NCBI RefSeq assembly: GCF_036885605.1
Contig: NZ_CP142523.1
Coordinates: 3,968,001 to 4,032,000, forward strand
Origin: Janthinobacterium sp. TB1-E2
Lineage (GTDB): Bacteria; Pseudomonadota; Gammaproteobacteria; Burkholderiales; Burkholderiaceae_D
DNA length: 64,000 bases
Direction: 5' to 3'
Both the position numbers and the translations under genes were made by a program. Under the pieces are notes generated by a model that did no database searches, was not told the DNA's origin, and saw only the letters and a list, made by a program, of their open reading frames with translations. Of the stretch, positions 49,810 to 58,552 are shown in pieces (the first letter of the stretch is position 1; every line of letters starts with the position of its first letter).

Positions 49810-51249
49810 ATGCAAAACACCCCATTTTCCCGCCGCCGCTTCCTCGGCTCCATGCTGAGCCTGGCCGGCACCACGGCCGCCCCGTTCGCCCTGAACCTGG
49901 CCGCCATGGGCAATGCCGCCGCGCAATCGGCCGGCGACTACAAGGCCATGGTCTGCCTGTTCATGGCAGGCGGCAACGACGCCTTCAACACGGTGCTGGC
50001 CACCGATCCCACCTCGTGGGCTGAATACACGCGCCTGCGCAACACGGGCGGCGGCGATTCCATCCATCTGCCCGATGTGGGCCAGACGGGCGGCGTCTTG
50101 CCCATCGTGCCCGCCACCGCGCAAACGGGCCGCGCCTTCGCCCTGCATCCCCAGCTGGCGCCGTTGAAAGGCCTGTTCGACAATGGCCGCGCCGCCATCG
50201 TGGCCAATGTAGGCACGCTGATCCAGCCGGCCACCCTGGCGCAGTACAAGGCAGGCAGCGTGGCCTTGCCACCCAAGCTGTTTTCGCACAACGACCAGCA
50301 ATCGACATGGCAGTCGGGTTCGCCGGAAGGCGCCACCGTGGGCTGGGGCGGCCGGGTGGCCGACGTGGCCGGCTCGCTGAATACAAATGCCATGTTCACG
50401 GCCATTTCCGCTGCGGGCAATACCGTCTTCCTCAGCGGACGCCAGGTGCGCCAGTTCCAGGTGGGCCAGGCAGGCGCCGTGCCCATCCGTGGCATGAGCG
50501 GCAGCCTGTATGGCAGCACGGGCGGCGCGGGCGCGCTGCAAGCCATCATCAACGAGGCGGGCAGCGACCTGATCGAACAGGAACACGTGGCCGTCGTGCA
50601 GCGCGCCATTTCCAGCCAGAGCGTACTGAGCGGCGCCATGCTGGCGGCCGGCACGGGCGGCGTGCCCAATCCGCCGCCCTACATCAATCCGAACACGGGC
50701 GCGTCCGGCGTCAATCCGCTGGCCGTGCAATTGCAGACGGTGGCGCGCATCATCGGCGGGCGCGGCGCCCTGGGGGCAAAACGGCAAGTGTTTTATGTGA
50801 CCCTGGGCAGCTTCGACACGCATGACCGGCAAAAAGTGCTGCATGGCGACCTGATGGCGCGCCTGGCCCATGCGCTCGCGTACTTCGACACAACCCTGGC
50901 AGCCCTGCAGGGTGTGGATCTGCGGCGCCAGGTGACGACGTTTACGGCGTCGGACTTCGGCCGCACCTTCAGCAGCAACGGCGATGGCACGGATCACGGC
51001 TGGGGCGCCCACCACTTTGTCGTGGGCGGTGCCGTGAAGGGCCGCGACATCTATGGCGCCTTCCCCGTCACGGGCGTCGGCCATGCGCTGGACGTCGGTT
51101 CCGGCGCCCTGCTGCCGACCACGTCCGTCGACCAGTACGGCGCCACCCTGGCCAAATGGTTCGGCGTGGCCGACAGCCAGCTGGCCGAGGTGTTCCCGAA
51201 CATCGGCAACTTCAGCCGGCGCGACCTGGGTTTCATGACGGTGACTTAA
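49810..51249 (+). CDS. DUF1501 Tat-exported protein
   Basis: A 479-residue protein with a twin-arginine signal (SRRRFLGSMLSLAG, cleaved near AAAQS). The DUF1501 body belongs to the alkaline-phosphatase/sulfatase-like superfamily, seen in VCLFMAGGNDAFNTVL near the start, FYVTLGSFDTHDRQ, FTASDFGRTFSSNGDGTDHGWG (split over residues near 380-400), and HHFVVGGAVKG. Tat export implies that it folds, perhaps with a cofactor, before crossing to the periplasm. It is translated 10 bases after the DUF1800 gene and ends overlapping the convergent dioxygenase stop by four bases. The enzymatic role is not established for the family. Confidence 0.9.
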   Translation: MQNTPFSRRRFLGSMLSLAGTTAAPFALNLAAMGNAAAQSAGDYKAMVCLFMAGGNDAFNTVLATDPTSWAEYTRLRNTGGGDSIHLPDVGQTGGVLPIVPATAQTGRAFALHPQLAPLKGLFDNGRAAIVANVGTLIQPATLAQYKAGSVALPPKLFSHNDQQSTWQSGSPEGATVGWGGRVADVAGSLNTNAMFTAISAAGNTVFLSGRQVRQFQVGQAGAVPIRGMSGSLYGSTGGAGALQAIINEAGSDLIEQEHVAVVQRAISSQSVLSGAMLAAGTGGVPNPPPYINPNTGASGVNPLAVQLQTVARIIGGRGALGAKRQVFYVTLGSFDTHDRQKVLHGDLMARLAHALAYFDTTLAALQGVDLRRQVTTFTASDFGRTFSSNGDGTDHGWGAHHFVVGGAVKGRDIYGAFPVTGVGHALDVGSGALLPTTSVDQYGATLAKWFGVADSQLAEVFPNIGNFSRRDLGFMTVT

Positions 51250-52088
51250 CCGTTCACGGCGATCACCAGGGTGGCGACGTAGCCATCGGTGGCATTGCCC
51301 GTCACCGAGGCCATCTGCAGGCTGGTGCCGTCGCTGAAAATATTGTCGCTCGCATAGCTGATCTGCGCCAGGTTGCGCACGCTGGCCGTGTAGCCACTGG
51401 CCGCGTAGGCTTCGTTCAAGGTTGCCATCGGGAACGTGAATTGCGAGGTCTTGATGCGGTTCGAGGCAGAGGCCGCCTTTGCCTGGCTGGGATAGACCTC
51501 AAGATGCACGTGCGGCATGCGTCCCGCGTAACAGCCGGGAAAGATGGTCGTAAAGCTGAGGTTGCCAGTGCTGTCCGTTTGCTGCACGCCGCGCAGGTAA
51601 TTTTGCGCCGTGACGCCGCTCGAATACAGTGAATACAGACCGTCGCGGTCGCAATGCCATACATATACGGCGTAGCCGGCCAGGCTGACGCAGCCGCCGC
51701 TGGCGTTGAGCAACTGCAATTGGATGGTCAGTGGCACGCCCGCTGCCATACCGGTGGCGCCATTGAAACTGGCGCGGATATCGCCGCGCACGACGCCCGA
51801 CTGGTTCAGCACGTTGACGATGCTGCCGCCATGCGTGTTCGTGCCATCGGCCGGATAGGGCCCGCCCGTTTCTTCGGGGATCACCGTGCAGGCGCCCGCA
51901 GTCGGTATTGTGACGGTGCCGGCATTGCTGCCTGCCGTCGTATCGCTGGCGTCCGAGCTGCCGCCGCAACTGATCAAAGGCAAGGTGGCGGCGCCGGCCA
52001 GCAGCCAGCGCAGCACTTGCCGCCGTTCAGCCGCCTGCCGGCGCATCATTTCGAGGTCGGATGCCAGACCGTGATCATGTAATTCCAT
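51246..52088 (-). CDS. Intradiol ring-cleavage dioxygenase-like Tat lipoprotein
   Basis: A 280-residue exported protein. ATG 52088 has GGAA upstream and is followed by a basic region, a twin-Arg (ERRQVLRWLLAGAA) and a lipobox LISC-G. The body is an intradiol dioxygenase core. VIPEETGGPYPADG begins it, VYVWHCDRDGLYSLY supplies one Tyr ligand, and FPGCYAGRMPHVHLEVY supplies the second Tyr and the two His ligands of iron. This lipoprotein class is known in several phyla and its substrates are mostly untested. The domain order and all four iron ligands are present, so it could be active on an external aromatic compound. Confidence 0.88.
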   Translation of the reverse strand: MELHDHGLASDLEMMRRQAAERRQVLRWLLAGAATLPLISCGGSSDASDTTAGSNAGTVTIPTAGACTVIPEETGGPYPADGTNTHGGSIVNVLNQSGVVRGDIRASFNGATGMAAGVPLTIQLQLLNASGGCVSLAGYAVYVWHCDRDGLYSLYSSGVTAQNYLRGVQQTDSTGNLSFTTIFPGCYAGRMPHVHLEVYPSQAKAASASNRIKTSQFTFPMATLNEAYAASGYTASVRNLAQISYASDNIFSDGTSLQMASVTGNATDGYVATLVIAVNG

Positions 52089-52219
52089 ATATATTCCATC
52101 AAATGGGGCAAGCCCGCTAGGGCGGGGCTCAGGCTGGCGCACAGGTACAACACCTGCGTGGTCCGTCGCGAGAGCGCCTGGATGCGCATGCTGGCTCTCC
52201 CTATGCTCGCGCCTGCCGC

Positions 52220-52498
52220 TTACTCAGCGCGCTCAAGGTGGCGCGGGCCCGGGCGGCCGTCGTGCCGCTGCTGCGCCTGCTGGCGCTGTTCCGGCGTCAG
52301 CACGGCCAGCAATTGCTGCTCGAGACGCGCCTGGGCGTAGGTGGCGGCAAAAACCTTGTCCTGCTGTGCTTCGTTCAACTCGATGCCATGCAGAAACGGC
52401 GGCAAGCCGGGCGGCGGTCCTGGCTGGGCCAGCGCCAGCAAGGGCATGCTGCAGGCGGACAACAGCAACAGGGATAGCATGATGCTCAGGTATTTCAT
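52220..52498 (-). CDS. Small Spy/CpxP-like lipoprotein
   Basis: A 92-residue exported protein. Its signal ends in a possible lipobox LLSAC at residues 12-16, with AAAGGAAA before the ATG. After a Pro-rich stretch comes a helical region with LNEAQQDKVFAA and an LTPEQRQQ segment, the LTxxQ signature of Spy/CpxP periplasmic chaperones. It is divergent from a CpxR-like regulator gene, and two GTAAA-N5-GTAAA boxes lie between them. This is the usual place of a CpxP-like feedback inhibitor. It is shorter than E. coli CpxP (166), so only one helical hairpin may be present. Confidence 0.7.
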   Translation of the reverse strand: MKYLSIMLSLLLLSACSMPLLALAQPGPPPGLPPFLHGIELNEAQQDKVFAATYAQARLEQQLLAVLTPEQRQQAQQRHDGRPGPRHLERAE

Positions 52499-52567
52499 CG
52501 GGATTTCCTTTCGTAACGGTCAGCCCTGATTGTCGGCGCCTGGCGTGTAAAGCAACGTCAGGGCCGC

Positions 52568-52582
52568 GTAAAAGCACGTAAA
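52568..52582. promoter_or_regulatory. CpxR-type box 1
   Basis: GTAAA-AGCAC-GTAAA is an exact match to the CpxR consensus GTAAA-N5-GTAAA. It lies in the divergent promoter region between the Spy-like and cpxR-like genes. Confidence 0.75.
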
Positions 52583-52611
52583 GGAAGGGCAGCAAATGTA
52601 AGCGAACGTGT

Positions 52612-52626
52612 GTAAAAGCGGGTAAA
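52612..52626. promoter_or_regulatory. CpxR-type box 2
   Basis: GTAAA-AGCGG-GTAAA is a second exact match, 44 bases from the first and about 66 bases before the regulator start codon, so autoregulation is likely. Confidence 0.75.
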
Positions 52627-52691
52627 ACCACGCTGAACAGCGCCTGTTGACTGCTATCATCGGACGATATTCACCCGAAAAAAGCACAGGC

Positions 52692-53381
52692 ATGAGCAAG
52701 GTTTTGTTAATCGATGACGACGTGGAACTGGTCGGCATGTTCCAGGAATACCTGACGCAGGAAGGTTTTGACGCGCGCGCCGTGCATGACGGCGAAAGCG
52801 GCGCGGCCGAAGCGCTGACGGGCCTGTACGCGATCGCCATCCTCGACGTCATGATGCCGCGCATGAATGGCCTGGAAACCCTGCGCCGCATCCGCGCCGG
52901 CAGCAACCTGCCCATCCTGATGCTGACGGCGCGCGGCGACGATACGGACCGCATCGTTGGCCTGGAGCTGGGCGCCGACGATTACGTGACAAAACCGTGC
53001 ACGCCGCGCGAGCTGACAGCGCGCATCCGCGCCATCCTGCGCCGCGCCCAAGCGGCGCCGCACGATGCGTCAGGCCTGGCGCCGCTGACCGTGGGGCAAC
53101 TGACGATGTGGCCCGAACAGCGCCGCGTTTCCTGGGCCGGCGCGCACCTGGAGCTGACGAGCACGGAATTCAATTTGCTGGAAGTGCTGGTGCGCCATGC
53201 GGGCAAGCCCGTGAGCAAGAATCAATTGTCGGAACTGGGTCTGGGACGGCCCATGGCCCGCTTCGACCGCAATATCGACGTGCACTTGAGCAGCCTGCGC
53301 CGCAAACTCGGCAGCCTGGCCGACGGCCGTTCCTGCCTGCAGACCGTGTACCGCCTCGGCTACCAGCTGATCAAGGAGTAA
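52692..53381 (+). CDS. CpxR-like response regulator (OmpR family)
   Basis: A 229-residue two-domain regulator. The receiver has the acidic pocket DDD near residue 8-10, phosphorylation site Asp52 in AILDVMMP, and the Lys of YVTKPC. The C-terminal winged helix has the usual LTSTEFNLLEVLVRHAG and DVHLSSLRRKLG segments. ATG 52692 is the receiver-type start. It should control envelope-stress genes together with the kinase that begins two bases after its stop. The GTAAA-repeat boxes upstream and the Spy/CpxP-like gene opposite support a CpxR identity, though I did not run an orthology test. Confidence 0.88.
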   Translation: MSKVLLIDDDVELVGMFQEYLTQEGFDARAVHDGESGAAEALTGLYAIAILDVMMPRMNGLETLRRIRAGSNLPILMLTARGDDTDRIVGLELGADDYVTKPCTPRELTARIRAILRRAQAAPHDASGLAPLTVGQLTMWPEQRRVSWAGAHLELTSTEFNLLEVLVRHAGKPVSKNQLSELGLGRPMARFDRNIDVHLSSLRRKLGSLADGRSCLQTVYRLGYQLIKE

Positions 53382-53383
53382 GC

Positions 53384-54859
53384 GTGGGCCGTTTGTTCTG
53401 GAAGTTTTTTCTGTGCATCATGCTGGCGCAAGTGACGGCCACCATCGGCATCGGCGGCACCTTCTGGCTGAAAAACCGGGCCGCGCAGCAGGAGCGGGCC
53501 CTCGACATCGACACCAGTCCGCCCGCGCAAATGATCATCGAGGCCGCCAGCGCCACCCTGGAAGCGGGTGGCAGCCAGGCCTTGCGGCAATTCCTCAGCA
53601 AGCTCGAACGCATGCGCGTATTTGCCGTCGATGCCAAAGGACAAGAATTGATGGGCCGCACAGTGCATGCCACCATGCTGGCCAAGGCGCGCGCCATGCT
53701 GGGACAGGGAGAGGGCCAGGCCCATCCCGTCGTGCGCGACGCGGCCGGCAGCGACGGCAAGCGCTACCTGCTGTTCCTGCCCTCGTCCGAACGCTTCCGC
53801 AATGCCGAGGCGGGCGCCGCGCGCGACACGCTGAACGCCGTCGCCATGAGCGGCCCGCGCGCCATGGGACCCGGTCCGCAGCCCCACGAAGCGGGCGCGC
53901 CGCCGCGCGGCGAATTCAGCCGCGGCCCGCCCCCGCGCATGGACACGCCCTACCGCACCTTTATTCCCCTGGGCGCCGCCATCGCCGCCAGCCTGCTGTT
54001 CTCTTTCCTGCTGGCCTGGTATTTTGCGCGCCCCATCCGCGACCTGCGGCAGGCGTTCGAGGCCGCCTCGCAGGGCAACCTGGCGCCGCGCTTTCAGGCC
54101 AACGGCAAGCGCGGCGATGAATTGACGGACCTGGGCCGCGATTTCGACCGCATGACGGGCCGCCTGCGCAACCTCATGGATAGCCAGACGCGCCTGCTGC
54201 ATGACGTATCGCACGAACTGCGCTCGCCGCTGGCCCGCTTGCAGGCCGCCATCGGCCTGGCGCACCAGCAGCCGGAAAAGATGGCTGCCTCGATGCAGCG
54301 CATCGAACGCGAAAGCGAACGCATGGATAAACTGATCGGTGAGTTGCTGACCCTGTCGCGGCTGGAAGCCGGGGCCGGGCACACGCACAGCGAAGACGTC
54401 GGCATCGCCGACCTCGTGCACGACATCGTGGACGACGCCCGCTATGAAGCGCGGGCGCGCCAGCTGGACATCGCGCTGGCGGGCGACGCGGCCATGGCCG
54501 ACGCCAGCGTCACGGGCCAGCCCGAATTGCTGGCGCGCGCCGTGGAAAACGTGGTGCGCAATGCCATCAAGCACAGCCCCGATGGCGGCACGGTGGAAGT
54601 GGATCTGTCGCGCCAGACCGGCTGGCTGCGCATCGCCGTGCTGGACCGGGGCCCCGGCGTCGCCAGCGCCGACCTGGCCCGCATCTTTGAACCATTCTTC
54701 CGCGCCAGCAATACCCAGCACAGCACGGATGGCCACGGCTTGGGCCTGGCCATCGCCCAGCACGTCATCAGCGCCCATGGCGGCCGCATCGGGGCCAGCT
54801 TGCGCAGCGGTGGCGGCTTGTGCGTGGAAATGCTGTTGCCCGTCAAAACGCCAAGCTGA
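53384..54859 (+). CDS. CpxA-like sensor histidine kinase
   Basis: A 491-residue kinase starting with GTG at 53384, with AAGGAG just upstream inside the end of the regulator gene. Two transmembrane segments, about residues 5-25 and 195-215, enclose a periplasmic sensor with a Pro/Arg-rich stretch. A HAMP region follows, then the dimerisation domain with phospho-His277 in DVSHELRSPLARLQ. The ATPase domain has N-box NVVRNAIKHSPDGG, G1 DRGPGVA and G2 GHGLGLAIA. The gene is coupled to the regulator gene. Periplasmic Met/Pro-rich sequence and the Spy-like neighbour fit a misfolded-protein or metal-stress sensor. Confidence 0.9.
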   Translation: MGRLFWKFFLCIMLAQVTATIGIGGTFWLKNRAAQQERALDIDTSPPAQMIIEAASATLEAGGSQALRQFLSKLERMRVFAVDAKGQELMGRTVHATMLAKARAMLGQGEGQAHPVVRDAAGSDGKRYLLFLPSSERFRNAEAGAARDTLNAVAMSGPRAMGPGPQPHEAGAPPRGEFSRGPPPRMDTPYRTFIPLGAAIAASLLFSFLLAWYFARPIRDLRQAFEAASQGNLAPRFQANGKRGDELTDLGRDFDRMTGRLRNLMDSQTRLLHDVSHELRSPLARLQAAIGLAHQQPEKMAASMQRIERESERMDKLIGELLTLSRLEAGAGHTHSEDVGIADLVHDIVDDARYEARARQLDIALAGDAAMADASVTGQPELLARAVENVVRNAIKHSPDGGTVEVDLSRQTGWLRIAVLDRGPGVASADLARIFEPFFRASNTQHSTDGHGLGLAIAQHVISAHGGRIGASLRSGGGLCVEMLLPVKTPS

Positions 54860-54898
54860 CCTGTCGGCGAGCCTGGCGTCTTATTTGTGGATGTGCTG

Positions 54899-55240
54899 TT
54901 AGGCCTGCGTATCGATGATGCTGCCCAGGGTCGACGCGCTTGACCTGGCCGGGCTGGCCGCCGCCTCGGCGCTGCTGGCCGTCTGAGCATCCTGTTGCGC
55001 CGCCTGTTGTGCGGCCGCCGCTTGCAACTGAGCAATCTGCGCCTGCAAGGCCTGGATTTGCTGCGCCAGCTGCTGCTGCAGCTTTTGCGACGCCTCCGTC
55101 TGCTCGCCCTTCTGCGATTCCGCCAATTGCTTTTGCGCCGCCGTGATCTGCTTTTGCAGCACCGCGATCTGCGAGCCGCTGCCCGCACTGGCGCTACCGG
55201 CCGCGCCGACTGCGCCGCCCGAACCGATTGCCGCTACCAT
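54899..55240 (-). CDS. FlxA-like coiled-coil protein
   Basis: A 113-residue protein with a Gly/Ala/Ser-rich start and a long Gln/Ala coiled coil from about residue 25 to 85 (IAVLQKQITAAQKQLAES, LQQQLAQQIQALQAQIAQLQ), then an Ala/Ser tail. It resembles the FlxA-like family, whose role is unknown. GAGGAGG precedes the ATG. No signal peptide is apparent. Three GTAAA units with 10-base period lie 69-93 bases upstream, so it should belong to the regulon of the adjacent CpxR-like protein. It converges on the kinase gene. Confidence 0.7.
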   Translation of the reverse strand: MVAAIGSGGAVGAAGSASAGSGSQIAVLQKQITAAQKQLAESQKGEQTEASQKLQQQLAQQIQALQAQIAQLQAAAAQQAAQQDAQTASSAEAAASPARSSASTLGSIIDTQA

Positions 55241-55308
55241 ACTGCCTCCTCAGTGTTTCGATACCAAGGTTAACGGCAGGCATGGGGCGCGGAACTAGTG
55301 CGGCCGGT

Positions 55309-55333
55309 GTAAAGGCAGGTAAAGGCATGTAAA
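55309..55333. promoter_or_regulatory. Triple CpxR-type box
   Basis: GTAAA occurs at 55309, 55319 and 55329, each separated by exactly five bases (GGCAG, GGCAT). This makes two overlapping GTAAA-N5-GTAAA boxes upstream of the FlxA-like gene. It lies between that gene and dcd, downstream of the latter's stop. Confidence 0.7.
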
Positions 55334-55362
55334 GAAGGCGGTCACCCCGCCCTGTGCCGCAA

Positions 55363-55932
55363 TCAGGTCTTCGGCAATGTCACCCCGACCTGGCCCTGGT
55401 ATTTGCCGCCACGGTCCTTGTACGACGTTTCGCACACTTCATCGGACTCGAAGAACAGCACTTGCGCCACGCCTTCGTTGGCGTAGATTTTGGCCGGCAG
55501 CGGTGTCGTGTTGGAAAACTCCAAGGTCACATAGCCTTCCCATTCCGGTTCGAACGGGGTGACGTTGACGATGATGCCGCAACGGGCATAGGTACTCTTG
55601 CCCAGGCAAATCGTCAGCACGTTGCGGGGAATGCGGAAATATTCCACGGTACGGGCCAGCGCAAACGAGTTCGGCGGGATGATGCAATAGCCCTTGCCCG
55701 ACACGTCGACGAAATTGTTCGCGTCAAAATCCTTGGGGTCGACGATGGTCGTGTTGATGTTGGTGAACAACTTGAACTCGTCGGCGCAGCGGATGTCATA
55801 GCCATAGCTGGACGTGCCGTAGGACACGATGCGGTTGCCGTCGCGTTCCTTGACCTGGCCCGGTTCGAACGGCTCGATCATGCCCGTTGTTTCCGCCATG
55901 CGGCGTATCCATTTATCGCTTTTAATCGTCAT
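55363..55932 (-). CDS. dcd: dCTP deaminase
   Basis: A 189-residue dCTP deaminase, which turns dCTP into dUTP and so feeds thymidylate synthesis. Diagnostic segments are [27 protein letters not shown], the catalytic-site [14 protein letters not shown] and [17 protein letters not shown], and the C-terminal QVLFFESDE. Length and sequence fit the monofunctional proteobacterial enzyme. It stands alone, 130 bases from its nearest neighbours. Together with thyA and folA in the same window it gives the pyrimidine-to-dTMP route, but they are in separate units. Confidence 0.96.
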   Translation of the reverse strand: MTIKSDKWIRRMAETTGMIEPFEPGQVKERDGNRIVSYGTSSYGYDIRCADEFKLFTNINTTIVDPKDFDANNFVDVSGKGYCIIPPNSFALARTVEYFRIPRNVLTICLGKSTYARCGIIVNVTPFEPEWEGYVTLEFSNTTPLPAKIYANEGVAQVLFFESDEVCETSYKDRGGKYQGQVGVTLPKT

Positions 55933-56065
55933 CGCAGGGGTATCTTTCTAGAATATCGGAATGGCTGGGGCCGCACATCTGGTGCAGGCGCGGCCCGGAT
56001 GGCAGGATTTTACGCGAAAATCTACCGCTGTTGGCCCCCATCCCCTGAAAATCCTCGGCGATATT

Positions 56066-56866
56066 CTATTGTTTCGCCAGCAATGCCGTGATCATCTCGC
56101 GCACCACTTGCGCCGTCAGCTCGGGGTTTTCCATGGGAAACAGATGGCCGCCCGGCACCTGGCGGAAAAACTTGCCGACCAGCTTGCGCGTAGCCGTCAA
56201 GCCCGCCTGGCGGCATTCCACCGATTCCGTGCCGCCGATAAAACCGATGGGTACTGGAAAACCGTCCTTGACGAGGCCGCCGATATGGTGCGGCAAGCTG
56301 CGATACACCTGCGTTTCCACTTCGCGCGTAAAGCGCAGCTGCACCCCTTCCGGATGAGGAACCAGACCGCTGTCGATGTAGTCGCGCAACACCTGCGGCG
56401 CCCAGATGGCGAACATGTCCTTGGCCGCGAAGTGCTCATACGCGGCTTGCGCATCGGGCCACAGCTTGCGGCGCCTGGCGGAAAAACGTGATGGAGAGAA
56501 GCGCTCGCCCAGCGCCGTGTTGCGCGCCAGCCGCACCAGCAAGGCGCGCCAGCCCGCCACCACGGGCGAATCGAGCAAGACCACGCAGCGCACGAGGTCG
56601 GGACGCTGCTTGGCCACCATCACGCTGAGCATGCCGCCGAGCGAGTGGCCGACGAGGATCACGGGGCCGCTGTAGCGGCGCTCGAGGTCGTCGATATACT
56701 CGCGCACCAGCTCGGGCCAGCCCGTGCTGACGGGGTATGCGGGGTCGTGCGCATGCATGTCGAGCGCCTGCACGGTGTAGTGGCGGCCCAGCAAGCCGAA
56801 CAGCTTGCGGTAGGTGCCGGCAGGATAGCTGTTGGCGTGGGCAAAGTGCAGTTGCGGGAGGGTCAT
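56066..56866 (-). CDS. Alpha/beta-fold hydrolase
   Basis: A 266-residue alpha/beta hydrolase. The nucleophile elbow is VGHSLGGML, the oxyanion start is LHFAHANSYPAGTYRKL near the N-terminus, and the base His lies in VPGGHLFPMENPE. No signal peptide is present. Relatives are annotated as putative esterases or lactone hydrolases without a known substrate. It may share a transcript with the HAD gene, 58 bases upstream on the same strand. Confidence 0.85.
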   Translation of the reverse strand: MTLPQLHFAHANSYPAGTYRKLFGLLGRHYTVQALDMHAHDPAYPVSTGWPELVREYIDDLERRYSGPVILVGHSLGGMLSVMVAKQRPDLVRCVVLLDSPVVAGWRALLVRLARNTALGERFSPSRFSARRRKLWPDAQAAYEHFAAKDMFAIWAPQVLRDYIDSGLVPHPEGVQLRFTREVETQVYRSLPHHIGGLVKDGFPVPIGFIGGTESVECRQAGLTATRKLVGKFFRQVPGGHLFPMENPELTAQVVREMITALLAKQ

Positions 56867-56924
56867 CGTGGGACGGTGCCGGTGAATGCGATAGGCAATT
56901 GTAATGGCATGCCGGCAAGACGGA

Positions 56925-57620
56925 TCAGAGGAAGGCCTCTAATTGCCCGTGCGCCGGCGCCATGCCGGGCACGAACGAAGCCAGCACTTCGCCGAGCTCG
57001 GCCATCGATTCGACTACACAGAATGCCCCATCAAATGCATGCTCGCGGTTCATGTGATTGCGCACGATGATGCATTCGAGCCCCGCTGCATTGGCGGCGC
57101 GCAAGCCGCGCGGCGAGTCTTCCACGGCCACGCAGTCGGCGGCGGCCAGGCCCAGGCGCTGCAAGCCCAGCTCGTAGCCGTCGGGCGCCGGCTTGCTTTC
57201 GCCATACATTTCACGCGTTAGCACGAAGTCGAAGTGCTGCAGCAAGCCCGTGGCCGCATGGCTGATCCGGAAATGCTGTTCGTAAGCACTGGTGACCACG
57301 CCCATGACCACGTGCGGACGCAGCGCCGCCAGTACTTGCCCGATGCCGGGCATGGCCAGCCGGCGCGCCTGGCGCAAGCGTTCGGCAAACAGCACCGTGC
57401 GCTCGGCCCGCAGGCGCTCGACCAGTTCGATCTCGTGGCCCTGCCCCAGCAGCACATGCCAGGCGCCGTAGTTATTGTCCAGGAACCAGTCAAAGAATTG
57501 CTTTGGCGTCAGGTCTATGCCGTAAGGCAAGAGCAAGTCGCGGTTGCTTTCGTAAAACAGCTGTTCGGTATCGACCAGCACGCCATCGTTGTCCCACAGC
57601 ACGCCCTGGATGGTTTTCAT
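56925..57620 (-). CDS. HAD-superfamily phosphatase
   Basis: A 231-residue haloacid-dehalogenase-type hydrolase. Motif I is VLWDNDGVLVDTE, with the second Asp as acid/base. Motif II is VVTSAYEQHF, the Lys of ESKPAPDGYELGLQRLG is motif III, and VAVEDSPRGLRAANAAG is motif IV. The helical cap lies between motifs I and II, as in the beta-phosphoglucomutase and phosphoglycolate-phosphatase branch. The substrate is unknown. The TSUP gene lies 21 bases upstream on the same strand, so they may be one unit. Confidence 0.9.
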   Translation of the reverse strand: MKTIQGVLWDNDGVLVDTEQLFYESNRDLLLPYGIDLTPKQFFDWFLDNNYGAWHVLLGQGHEIELVERLRAERTVLFAERLRQARRLAMPGIGQVLAALRPHVVMGVVTSAYEQHFRISHAATGLLQHFDFVLTREMYGESKPAPDGYELGLQRLGLAAADCVAVEDSPRGLRAANAAGLECIIVRNHMNREHAFDGAFCVVESMAELGEVLASFVPGMAPAHGQLEAFL

Positions 57621-57641
57621 GGCTTGTTATCGTTCAAAAAC

Positions 57642-58403
57642 TTACTTGAAGAAGATGTCGTAGGACAACTTGACGATCAGCAGCACCAGGAGCACGAGGA
57701 ACAGGATGCGCACGAAGGCGGCGCCGCGACGCACGGCGATCCAGGTGCCCGTCAGCGCGCCCAGGATATTGCATACGGCCATCGGTGCGGCCACCGCATA
57801 CACCACGTGGCCGGCGGGAATGAAGAAGGCCAGCGCGGCCACGTTGGTGGCGATATTCACCAGCTTCGAGCAGGCCGAGGCAAGGATGAAATCGAAGCCG
57901 AAGACGCGGATGAACAGGAAAATCAAAAAGCTGCCCGTACCTGGCCCGAACAGGCCGTCATAAAAGCCGATGGCGCCGCCGATGACGATGGCGAGGATGC
58001 GTTCGCGCGGACCGATGGGACGCGCTTCGCGGGTCGTGCCGAAATCCTTCTTGATGAAGGTGTAGATGGCCATGATGATGATCAACACCAGCACCATCGG
58101 GCGCACCACTTGCTGCGGCACGTAGGACACGGCCGCCGCGCCGATGAAGGACATGACAAAGGCGCTGGCCACGGCCGGCAGCACCAGCAGCCACGGGATA
58201 TGCACCTTGCCGACAAACGAGCGGGCGGCAAACGTGGTGCCGCAGGCGGAGGCCAGTTTATTCGTGCCCAGCAAGGACGTCGAGGCCATGTTCGGCATCA
58301 GGTTGAACAGGGCAGGCAGCTGTATCAGTCCGCCCCCACCTACGGCGGCATCGATGAGGCCGGCAAAGAAGGCAAATAAACACAGCAGCGAGATGGTCAG
58401 CAT
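57642..58403 (-). CDS. TSUP (TauE/SafE) family membrane transporter
   Basis: A 253-residue membrane protein with about eight hydrophobic segments. The conserved first motif FFAGLIDAAVGGGGLIQLPAL and the internally repeated YDGLFGPGTGSFLIFLF mark the TauE/SafE-like family, which exports sulfite, sulfoacetate or other small organic anions. The frame is open upstream, but ATG 58403 matches the family start. It is divergent from a LysR-type regulator, with a clear dyad site between them, so the regulator probably controls it. Confidence 0.9.
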   Translation of the reverse strand: MLTISLLCLFAFFAGLIDAAVGGGGLIQLPALFNLMPNMASTSLLGTNKLASACGTTFAARSFVGKVHIPWLLVLPAVASAFVMSFIGAAAVSYVPQQVVRPMVLVLIIIMAIYTFIKKDFGTTREARPIGPRERILAIVIGGAIGFYDGLFGPGTGSFLIFLFIRVFGFDFILASACSKLVNIATNVAALAFFIPAGHVVYAVAAPMAVCNILGALTGTWIAVRRGAAFVRILFLVLLVLLIVKLSYDIFFK

Positions 58404-58471
58404 GATAGGCAATATGGAATGATCGACAGCGGCAGTATAGGCGCCGTGGATTTTTTCCGATGCAACTTCAA

Positions 58472-58488
58472 ATTGCGGAAAACGCAAT
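58472..58488. promoter_or_regulatory. LysR-type operator dyad
   Basis: ATTGCG-GAAAA-CGCAAT is a perfect dyad that includes a T-N11-A LysR core (58474 and 58486). It lies between the divergent TSUP transporter and LysR genes, 69 and 64 bases from their start codons. Confidence 0.7.
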
Positions 58489-58552
58489 CAGGCGTAACGC
58501 TTGACGGAATGCGCCCCATGCGGTCTACTGGCCTCTTTTGCCGGGAGTCACG

